A DNA stretch of 64,000 nt, from positions 1 to 64,000 of the forward strand of contig NZ_QWEH01000007.1 in the NCBI RefSeq assembly GCF_003515705.1, read 5' to 3'. This document shows positions 58,154 to 64,000 of this stretch, one piece after another. This DNA comes from Oceanobacillus profundus. Lineage in GTDB: Bacteria; Bacillota; Bacilli; Bacillales; Amphibacillaceae. The first letter of the stretch is position 1; each line of letters starts with the position of its first letter. Under the pieces are notes generated by a model. That model saw only the letters and a list, made by a program, of their open reading frames with translations, did not search any database and was not told the DNA's origin. The position numbers and the translations under genes are program-made.

Positions 58154-59263
58154 TTATTCAGTTAATTGTAATTCTTCTTCTATATCTTCTTCCATGCTTG
58201 TAGCATCGATAAACTGTACATCTTTTGGTATACGGCCTTGAACAATATCATTGATATACTTAAATAATTCAGGTGACTCTTTCAATACTCTCTCTAAAGT
58301 ATCCTTACCTTGCCATTTTAATTCTTTACCTTGTTCATCTAAGTAAGGAGATTTAGAATCTTCAGGATCTGCTCCTAAGAAGTAATAAGCTCCTTTTCGA
58401 TGAATGATACCCATTTCAATAGCAACATTCATAATATCTTTTGATGTGTCAAATAAGGTGTCATAGTAATAATCAACTTCAGATTTTGTAAATGGTCTAG
58501 CTACTTTGTTTTTCTTAACAGAAAGAGTCATTGTTTGACCATAAACCATATCACCTTTTTTAATTTCTTTCTTTCTTACTTCTACTCGAATAGAAGCAAA
58601 GAATTTCAATGCACGGCCTCCTGGAGTCGTCTCCGGGTTTCCGTACATTACTCCAACCTTCTCACGAATCTGATTAATACAAATAATTAATACATCGTTT
58701 TTTAATGCTGGAGCAGTAATTTTTCGAAGTGCTTTAGATACCATTCGTGCTTGTAAACCCACTTGATTATCTTCATTACTTCCTTCAATCTCTTTTTTAG
58801 GAGTTAGAGCAGCAACTGAATCAATAACAACAAGTCCTACTTCACCGGAGTGAATCATTGCTTCGGTAGTATCAAAGGCTTGCTCCCCATAATCTGGCTG
58901 ATTAATAAGCATTCCAGTTTCTTCTGAAACATCTACTCCTAAACGCTCAACATGGAGTGGATCTAAAGCGTGCTCTGCATCTATATAGCACACATTAGGT
59001 CTTTTGGAGAAAAGGTGATTAGGATCTTTAGCTAATTTTTGATATTGAGCAACAGTTTGTAGAGCAATTGTTGTTTTTCCGCTTGATTCTGGTCCATATA
59101 ATTCTATAACTCTACCAAGTGGCCATCCACCAATTCCAAGCGCATAATCAAAACTAGGTATAGCAGTTGGAACTGGTTGGACTTTAACACTTTCTGTATC
59201 TTCAAACGAAAAGACTGTACCAGCCCCTAACTTTTTGTTCATCATATCTTTAAAGTTAGACAA
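58154..59263 (-). CDS. recA: RecA recombinase
   Basis: 369-aa strand-exchange ATPase. Walker A GPESSGKTTIALQ, Walker B VGLVVIDSVAALTP, L1 DNQVGLQARMVSKAL, L2 NQIREKVGVMYGNPETTPGG and the conserved KFFASIRVEVRK are intact. The C-terminal tail is acidic as in bacterial RecA. GGAGTGAAA-type site before the start. Probably used for phage recombination, in addition to host RecA. Confidence 0.95.
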   Translation of the reverse strand: MSNFKDMMNKKLGAGTVFSFEDTESVKVQPVPTAIPSFDYALGIGGWPLGRVIELYGPESSGKTTIALQTVAQYQKLAKDPNHLFSKRPNVCYIDAEHALDPLHVERLGVDVSEETGMLINQPDYGEQAFDTTEAMIHSGEVGLVVIDSVAALTPKKEIEGSNEDNQVGLQARMVSKALRKITAPALKNDVLIICINQIREKVGVMYGNPETTPGGRALKFFASIRVEVRKKEIKKGDMVYGQTMTLSVKKNKVARPFTKSEVDYYYDTLFDTSKDIMNVAIEMGIIHRKGAYYFLGADPEDSKSPYLDEQGKELKWQGKDTLERVLKESPELFKYINDIVQGRIPKDVQFIDATSMEEDIEEELQLTE

Positions 59264-59265
59264 AA

Positions 59266-59619
59266 TTATTTCACTCCCTCATATGTAGCAATGAATTCAT
59301 CGGAAGCATCTTTTGCTTGCTTAATGGTTTGCAAAAGCTTTCGAATTTCTTCTGATTGCTCTGGGTTTTGTTTTGCAATTTTTGTTAGTTCTGCTCCTCG
59401 TTGATTCAAATGTCTAGACGCATGCTGCATAGTTGTAACTAATACATGATCGGGAGCTTCTTCTTCATCTTTAGCAAAATCAAAACAAATGTCATACGTT
59501 TCTTTAAACATTTTTACTTTTGCGGTTTTTGATGGTACGCCCTTATCTAAATAGTAAGCATATATGCCTTTCAAAAAACGATGAAAGGCATATATTGGCT
59601 TAGCTGGTTTCCTACTCAT
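59266..59619 (-). CDS. Hypothetical protein between recA and ssb
   Basis: 117-aa helical protein; N-terminus basic, middle acidic, no recognised family. It is two bases from recA, so probably co-translated. Confidence 0.65.
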   Translation of the reverse strand: MSRKPAKPIYAFHRFLKGIYAYYLDKGVPSKTAKVKMFKETYDICFDFAKDEEEAPDHVLVTTMQHASRHLNQRGAELTKIAKQNPEQSEEIRKLLQTIKQAKDASDEFIATYEGVK

Positions 59620-59635
59620 CTGACAACAACTCTCC

Positions 59636-60346
59636 TTATTGTCCTACGAACTGTCCTTGAGGTGGTCCAAATTGTTGTCCTTGTGGTTGTTGAGGAGCTA
59701 CACCTGGTCCACCGAAACCACCTTGTGGAGGTACAAACCCACCTTGTGGTTGCTGTCCTTGGAACTGCTGTGGATTTCCTTGATTTTGGAAATTGTTCTG
59801 CTGTGTCTGTTGTTGCTGTCCAGAACCAGAATTATTACCTTTATTTTGACCAGCACCAAGTCCCATTAATTCATTCACACGAATTGTTGGGTAATAGTCA
59901 TAAATTGCTTTACCATTTGGATCTAACACATCTTGACCATTGTTTTGACGCTTTCTGCGTTTCAAATGAGGAATACCTTTCACAAAAACTTGACGACCAG
60001 ACTTACAATAATCCATTAGGAAATCATGCGTAGACGATCTTCCACCTTGATTCACCCACACTTCAATATTCCAAAAATCTGTTGGAGCATCTTGTCCACG
60101 ATGATTGTTTGCAATAGTTGCTTTTGCGACTTTTGCACCACTTGACATGACTTCTGATTTCGGGTCTTCTGTTAAACGAGCAATGATTGTGATTTCAGAA
60201 AAACTTGGTGAATTTGAACCTCCACCATTACCACCTGTATTTTGATTAGGGTTAAATTGACCTTGAGGTTGTTGAAACCCTCCTTGAGGTTGTTGGAAAC
60301 CTCCTTGTGGCTGTTGAAATCCATTGTTATTAAATCCGTTATTCAT
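59636..60346 (-). CDS. ssb: Single-stranded DNA-binding protein with Gln/Gly-rich ends
   Basis: 236-aa SSB. The OB fold occupies about residues 47-155 (ITIIARLTEDPKSEVMSSGA, ATIANNHRGQDAPTDFWNIE, QVFVKGIPHLKRRK). It is flanked by disordered repeats: GGFQQPQ is repeated at the N-terminus, and a Gln/Gly/Pro tail follows. The acidic DDDIPF-like tip that binds partners in bacterial SSB is absent (end QGQFVGQ). AGGAG before the ATG. Confidence 0.85.
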   Translation of the reverse strand: MNNGFNNNGFQQPQGGFQQPQGGFQQPQGQFNPNQNTGGNGGGSNSPSFSEITIIARLTEDPKSEVMSSGAKVAKATIANNHRGQDAPTDFWNIEVWVNQGGRSSTHDFLMDYCKSGRQVFVKGIPHLKRRKRQNNGQDVLDPNGKAIYDYYPTIRVNELMGLGAGQNKGNNSGSGQQQQTQQNNFQNQGNPQQFQGQQPQGGFVPPQGGFGGPGVAPQQPQGQQFGPPQGQFVGQ

Positions 60347-60409
60347 AATTATTTCTCCTCTCAGTTTTTGAGTTTTTATTTTTTCTACTGAACTAGCCGA
60401 CAGGCGTTA

Positions 60410-60592
60410 TTAGTTTACATATTGCAAATAGTAATATATTGAATTTCCTTGAATTTTAATATCAAAGATTTTTACCTTTTCAAGACCTTTATTAGTCTTA
60501 ACTTCAAGTTCTAAATCGACTTCTAAATCTTTATCTTTTGGATACATGAAATCTATTTCATATCCTTCAGGAAAAATAAGCACATTTCTCAT
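60410..60592 (-). CDS. Hypothetical small protein
   Basis: 60-aa beta-rich protein, four-base overlap with the previous gene. Unrecognised. Confidence 0.55.
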   Translation of the reverse strand: MRNVLIFPEGYEIDFMYPKDKDLEVDLELEVKTNKGLEKVKIFDIKIQGNSIYYYLQYVN

Positions 60593-60951
60593 TAAGATGC
60601 TTCTTTAATGTCCAATACTGCAGCATCAAAAGCAACAATAGAGTAATCTTTTTTATAGTCATCTTTAATTTTCCGAAGGAGAACATTCACATATCCATTA
60701 AAAGTAAGGTAGTTTCCAACTTCAATAAAATCAAAATTACTTTTCATCATAGGAGAAACAAAAATAAATATTGTTCCTACATGATCATCTAATTCTAAGA
60801 TATAATGTGATGAAAGCAGCTTGATGTCATCTGTAATAGGAGGTATTATTGATAAAATTTTTCCTGCTACCACAACAGAATCAAGATGATTACACTCATT
60901 CTTAATTTGCTCTGAAAAATGAGTCGCATATTTTTCCAACTTCTCGAACAA
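60592..60951 (-). CDS. Hypothetical OB-like protein
   Basis: 119-aa protein with alternating strands (SVVVAGKILSIIPPITD, HYILELDDHVGTIFIFVSPM) reminiscent of an OB fold, but no family assigned. Between ssb and the 3D-domain gene. Confidence 0.55.
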   Translation of the reverse strand: MFEKLEKYATHFSEQIKNECNHLDSVVVAGKILSIIPPITDDIKLLSSHYILELDDHVGTIFIFVSPMMKSNFDFIEVGNYLTFNGYVNVLLRKIKDDYKKDYSIVAFDAAVLDIKEAS

Positions 60952-60953
60952 AA

Positions 60954-61220
60954 TTAATTCCCCCTATCACCCTTCATTTGACGATGAAGTTCTTCTAAAA
61001 TCATAGATAAATCTTCTTGGTTTATAAACTTGTTTTGAAGTAATAAATTAAGCATTGCATTTGTTAACATATAAGAAGAAAAAATCATTTCATCTTTTGA
61101 AGGAAGTAATGAACCTTCTTCAAACATGGTAAGCTTTACTTTATTTTCCTCTTCGTTTTCATCTGGAAGCACTTCTTTTAAAAAATTAAGTTCTTGCTCA
61201 TCTCTACCCAAGACAGACAT
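60954..61220 (-). CDS. Hypothetical protein
   Basis: Unrecognised 88-aa acidic, helical protein with AAAGGAG upstream. Confidence 0.6.
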   Translation of the reverse strand: MSVLGRDEQELNFLKEVLPDENEEENKVKLTMFEEGSLLPSKDEMIFSSYMLTNAMLNLLLQNKFINQEDLSMILEELHRQMKGDRGN

Positions 61221-61225
61221 CTCCT

Positions 61226-61936
61226 TTATAGTATCTTTAGTTGAACTTGATGCTTTCCACTTGTAATAGATGCCTGGTTAATATAAATATCAACCTTATG
61301 TCCTTGGATAGCAGACCCAGTATCATCAGCTCTTCGCTTTTCAGTGCTGCCATCTGGGTATTTAATCATTACCCATGAACCAAGTGGAATAACATCAGGA
61401 TCTACGGCTATTGTCACTCCAGATTCTACCTTCTTTCCACTAGCAGTTACACCATATCCAATGTCTCCTGGATTTTTGCCAGTTGATTGATAGTTAGCAT
61501 CATAATACGTTGCTGTAAAAGTTCTCCACTCTTCATCCTTACTAGTCTCATGGGATAACAGTTGTAGATTACTCTCTTTAGCAGATTTTACTTCTTGTTT
61601 TGCTTCTAAATCACTTTTCAACTTTTTAATATCCTGCTCCAAAGATTGACGCTCTTCTTTTAAACCATCAATCTTTTGTTGCCGCTCTTTCAATGTTGAA
61701 TTTTTATCCTCAATCTCTTGTTCAGCTTCAAGTAATGAACGTTCAACATTTTTCTTTTTTTGCTCTAAATCATTCAGAGCTTCTTGGTAAGACTTGTTCA
61801 TTTCTATGACATTTTCATGTTCCCTTTTTAGCTGTATATGAGCATTTATTAGAGAATAGAGGTGATATGAAGCGACACTAAGCGTAATCAGCGCAATTAC
61901 AGTGACAATAATCGCTTTTCCTTGCAGTTTCTTCAT
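61226..61936 (-). CDS. Membrane-anchored 3D-domain cell-wall hydrolase-like protein
   Basis: 236-aa protein; ATG 61936 with AAAAGGAG upstream. One membrane helix near the N-terminus (AIIVTVIALITLSVASYHL), a long coiled coil (about 30-130), then a 3D domain named for its aspartates: TATYYDAN, GVTASGKKV, IAVDPDVIPLGSWVMI, ADDTGSAIQGHKVDIY. Domain family members act on peptidoglycan (as in resuscitation/YabE-type proteins). It probably remodels the wall from outside the membrane. Confidence 0.8.
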   Translation of the reverse strand: MKKLQGKAIIVTVIALITLSVASYHLYSLINAHIQLKREHENVIEMNKSYQEALNDLEQKKKNVERSLLEAEQEIEDKNSTLKERQQKIDGLKEERQSLEQDIKKLKSDLEAKQEVKSAKESNLQLLSHETSKDEEWRTFTATYYDANYQSTGKNPGDIGYGVTASGKKVESGVTIAVDPDVIPLGSWVMIKYPDGSTEKRRADDTGSAIQGHKVDIYINQASITSGKHQVQLKIL

Positions 61937-61996
61937 AATAGAACTCCTTTTAATCTCCCCTGCATCTGACACTATGTTATCACTTTCCATAGGTTT

Positions 61997-62036
61997 ATGC
62001 AATACATTACATAAAATAAAATGAAATACATTACAC
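61997..62036 (-). promoter_or_regulatory. Paired operator sites before the 3D-domain gene
   Basis: ATGCAATACATTACAT (61997) and ATGAAATACATTACAC (62021) start 24 bases apart, about 60 bases before the start at 61936. Confidence 0.65.
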
Positions 62037-62204
62037 TCTTTTTGTTAACAGTAATCTACTATCTCCCAAATCATCTACAATTTCATCTGTCAGTACAGTT
62101 ATTTTTTTAAATTCCTGGTCAAACGATGGTTTACTTTTATACCCTAAAGATAATAACCCTGTTTTAAAATAGTGATAATCTATAGGAGTTATATAAACTA
62201 TCAT
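62031..62204 (-). CDS. Hypothetical small protein
   Basis: 57-aa protein; ATG 62204 with GGAGG upstream. Its 3' end overlaps the distal operator copy. Unrecognised. Confidence 0.55.
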   Translation of the reverse strand: MIVYITPIDYHYFKTGLLSLGYKSKPSFDQEFKKITVLTDEIVDDLGDSRLLLTKRV

Positions 62205-62227
62205 AGGTAGAATACCTCCTTAAATTA

Positions 62228-62268
62228 ACATAGCCTAATAAGGAATTAAAAACCCTATTAGGCTATGT
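62228..62268 (-). terminator. Terminator after the gene at 62310
   Basis: Arms ACATAGCCTAATA and TATTAGGCTATGT (13 bp, perfect), 15-base loop. Confidence 0.75.
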
Positions 62269-62309
62269 ATATATGTGTAGAAAACAATCTATTATAAAGT
62301 TTCAATCCT

Positions 62310-62771
62310 TTAATTTAAGATATACCATACCCCTGTAAGTGCAGAGTCAAATGGAACTACGAAATCTGTTGTTCTTAATTTTGTAGGATCAAATGTAAAT
62401 GACCTATCTTCATAATCCAAAGCTATTTTCTTCCCTTTTAGGAAAGCATTATGTGCATCTTCGTAAGAAACCATAATATCAGTCTCTTTCTTTTTAAACA
62501 CATCGTTCATTAAGTCTTCTGTCAATTTGATAGGGCTACCGTCAAGTGTCATATAATGAACTTTATCATCCACGACAACCTTTTTAAACTCGAATCCAGT
62601 GTTCTTTCCAATAAAAGTCTCATTAATAACAGGATGATTAACTACATCATAGATTGTATACAAATCTTCTTTCTTATCAACAGTCTCTTCTTCCATTAAA
62701 TTAATACCGATTTGTGACAAAAAATTTATAATACGTTTTTCGTCTGCTAAAGAATTTTCTAATTGAAACAT
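62310..62771 (-). CDS. Hypothetical protein, first gene of an operator-controlled unit
   Basis: Unrecognised 153-aa alpha/beta protein; GAGGAGTG upstream, following a promoter with the palindromic operator. It stands alone between a promoter and a terminator. Confidence 0.65.
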   Translation of the reverse strand: MFQLENSLADEKRIINFLSQIGINLMEEETVDKKEDLYTIYDVVNHPVINETFIGKNTGFEFKKVVVDDKVHYMTLDGSPIKLTEDLMNDVFKKKETDIMVSYEDAHNAFLKGKKIALDYEDRSFTFDPTKLRTTDFVVPFDSALTGVWYILN

Positions 62772-62792
62772 TTAAACACTCCTCTATTTTTA

Positions 62793-62819
62793 TGGTAATG
62801 CATTTCATGTGGTATTATA
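62793..62819 (-). promoter_or_regulatory. Promoter with palindromic operator
   Basis: Leftward TATAAT (62819-62814) is followed five bases later by ATGAAATGCATTACC (62808-62794), the same variant as at 4490. Confidence 0.65.
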
Positions 62820-62839
62820 ACAGTTTCAAATAATAATGT

Positions 62840-62959
62840 CTATTCTTCATTAGACATAATATAACCTTCTGGTATTGTTACAGGCTCCATTCGATTAACT
62901 AATGCACTTCTTTGCATGCGAGCCATATCTATGATCCAAATTTTATTTCCATTTTTCAT
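62840..62959 (-). CDS. Small hypothetical protein
   Basis: 39-aa frame whose ATG overlaps the previous stop (ATGA), so translation is coupled. It is the last gene of the PRTRC-like run seen here. Unrecognised. Confidence 0.5.
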   Translation of the reverse strand: MKNGNKIWIIDMARMQRSALVNRMEPVTIPEGYIMSNEE

Positions 62960-63198
62960 AACATCAACGCTTCTTTAGAGTAAGAGTCGGATCTTAACCA
63001 TTGAATAGTGTTGAAATCAAGTTTTTCTGTTTTTGTTTTAGGTATTTTTAATGATGATTTATTTCTTGTATTTGAAGTTTCAATTTTTGGAAGCCAATAA
63101 GACATATTCTCTTTGTTATTCTTTGCTGCAGCATATTCATCTCTTTCCATTTTTTCAAAATCTACTTCTGTAGGAAATTTAAAATTAGGAATACTCAT
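62956..63198 (-). CDS. Hypothetical protein
   Basis: Unrecognised 80-aa basic/acidic protein coupled to the ubiquitin-like gene by a one-base overlap. Possibly part of the PRTRC-like unit. Confidence 0.6.
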   Translation of the reverse strand: MSIPNFKFPTEVDFEKMERDEYAAAKNNKENMSYWLPKIETSNTRNKSSLKIPKTKTEKLDFNTIQWLRSDSYSKEALML

Positions 63199-63623
63199 TA
63201 TCCTTTTTTAGCTCCTTTTACAACAGGGACAACCTGCTTTTCTTTTTTATCAATTAACATTTCTGTTCGTTCCTTAGATAGCTCTGGAAAGTCCATTTCT
63301 AAATAAGAGCGTAAAGTTTCTAATGTCATATCGCTTTCAGGAACAGGTACTTGGTGTCCAGCATAATAAACAGTGTACTCTGTATCAACCTTATCTTCTG
63401 GCTTAGCTTTCTTTGCATTTGAAGATTTCTTCTTCTTAGGTTCCTCTTTTTTCTCTTCAGGAGCATCAAATAACGAAAACTGACCGTTTTCTTCTACGTT
63501 AACTGATTCCTCATTTGTTTCTGCAGCATTATCATCTTTCTTTTCATCTGAATCTATTTGCTCTAACTGTGTACCAAAAGTTACCTCTTGTTCTTTTTCA
63601 TTTTCAAATTCTAATTGTGACAT
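63198..63623 (-). CDS. PRTRC protein C-like (ubiquitin-like) protein
   Basis: 141-aa protein. An acidic/lysine-rich N-terminal extension (1-75) precedes a beta-grasp-like domain matching PRTRC protein C: TVYYAGHQVPVPESDMTLE, LRSYLEMDFPELSKE, and VVPVVKGAKKG at the end, with terminal glycine. PRTRC clusters encode ubiquitin-like, E2-like and ThiF/E1-like proteins on mobile elements; the following gene upstream fits protein B. Confidence 0.65.
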   Translation of the reverse strand: MSQLEFENEKEQEVTFGTQLEQIDSDEKKDDNAAETNEESVNVEENGQFSLFDAPEEKKEEPKKKKSSNAKKAKPEDKVDTEYTVYYAGHQVPVPESDMTLETLRSYLEMDFPELSKERTEMLIDKKEKQVVPVVKGAKKG

Positions 63624-63650
63624 ATAAATTCTCCTTTTTTATTGTATTGA

Positions 63651-64000
63651 TTAATTTACTATTAATGAAGTGCTCCAGCCTGCAAATGTTTTACCTGTTT
63701 CTTTTAGCTTGCTATAATCAAATTTTGTATGTTGCGTTTCTTCTAAAATTTGACGTAATGGCTTATTGAACTTATTTGTACTGCCTTGATGATACAAATG
63801 ATCATTAAATGGTTCCGATAACCAAGTCATCGGGTAGGTTTGCAATTGAACAAGGTCCTTTACTTCTTGATTATTGTAATAACATAGTGAACCATTCCCT
63901 TCAAAAACATTTGCATATGGAAAAATATATAAAAGTGATTCATCACGTAAGAAACGATCTTTATAGCAAAACACGTATTTATTAACAATACGATTATTTC
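63651..64000 (-). CDS. PRTRC protein B-like (E2-like) protein, C-terminal part (5' end outside window)
   Basis: The frame is open to the window edge, so the start lies beyond 64000; an internal GTG at 63974 is unlikely to be it. YIFPYANVFEGNGSLCYYNN matches the PRTRC-B/Prok-E2 family-D pattern (P..NV...G..C), followed by a segment containing FNDHLYHQG. A cysteine sits in the LCYY position. Adjacent to the ubiquitin-like gene, it suggests a conjugation-like system whose E1 may lie further upstream. Confidence 0.6.
   Translation of the reverse strand, partial: NNRIVNKYVFCYKDRFLRDESLLYIFPYANVFEGNGSLCYYNNQEVKDLVQLQTYPMTWLSEPFNDHLYHQGSTNKFNKPLRQILEETQHTKFDYSKLKETGKTFAGWSTSLIVN

Noticed and set aside
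59581-60033. Rightward frame opposite ssb rich in Val, Leu and His
   Set aside because: Composition is the mirror of the Gln/Pro/Gly repeats of ssb; it has no ribosome site.

Overview
The window is AT-rich Firmicutes DNA, most likely from a large Bacillus phage or phage-plasmid. The signs are strong AGGAGG-type ribosome sites, GTG/TTG starts, tightly packed and overlapping genes, a textbook Bacillus sigma-D promoter, a Bacillus-type csrA-flagellin pair, RemA- and DnaE-type relatives, two group I introns and an intein in replication and nucleotide genes, and a phage-style endolysin and sigma factor. A Rep_3-type initiator next to an iteron origin and a tyrosine recombinase argue that it can also exist as a plasmid. 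No virion structural genes are in view, so 'phage-plasmid' is an inference.

Layout: 1-18.0 kb is read rightward. It holds deoxynucleotide supply (nrdE end, nrdI, nrdF, dCMP deaminase), a RecB/Cas4-like nuclease, a RusA-like resolvase, a phage sigma factor, a RemA-family regulator, DnaE polymerase split by a group I intron, MazG, an amidase endolysin, a metallophosphoesterase, a guanylate-kinase-like protein, an XRE regulator, and a csrA-flagellin operon under a perfect sigma-D promoter. 18.1-20.7 kb is a leftward accessory block with a MazF/PemK-like toxin-antitoxin pair and a GNAT gene with a small partner. 20.7-24.3 kb is the maintenance core: a recombination site with loxP-like arms, a LexA-like box, a tyrosine recombinase, Rep, about 15 iterons in two opposed groups, and a type I toxin-antitoxin locus.

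From 24.3 to 64 kb nearly every gene is read leftward. First come many tiny genes separated by a recurring spacer sequence, with the DnaN clamp among them. Then follow a large SNF2-type helicase with a methyltransferase-like partner, a putative annealing protein, DnaG primase split by a second group I intron, more tiny genes, a winged-helix regulator, a UvrD helicase, and a ThyX-like protein carrying an intein. Upstream of thyX is a roughly 450-base stretch of structured non-coding DNA with a tRNA-like element. Next is a cassette of DUF2997, DUF1257 (Ycf35-like), a Ycf46-like AAA ATPase and a radical-SAM protein. After this come a lipoprotein, DNA-binding proteins, a PD-(D/E)XK-like protein, a uracil-DNA-glycosylase-like protein, RecA, SSB, a 3D-domain cell-wall protein, and finally a PRTRC-type ubiquitin-like protein and the start of an E2-like PRTRC-B protein cut by the window end.

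The genes combine into a near-complete replication, recombination and dNTP toolkit plus host-manipulation genes (motility and biofilm: sigma-D promoter, CsrA, flagellin, RemA). A palindromic operator (consensus ATGTAATGCATTACAT) recurs at seven promoters on both strands, in three of them as pairs exactly 24 bases apart. It probably marks an undescribed regulon. The most promising uncharacterised systems are the sigma-D/CsrA/flagellin cassette, the DUF2997-DUF1257-AAA-radical SAM cassette, the PRTRC-like conjugation module and the structured RNA region upstream of thyX.
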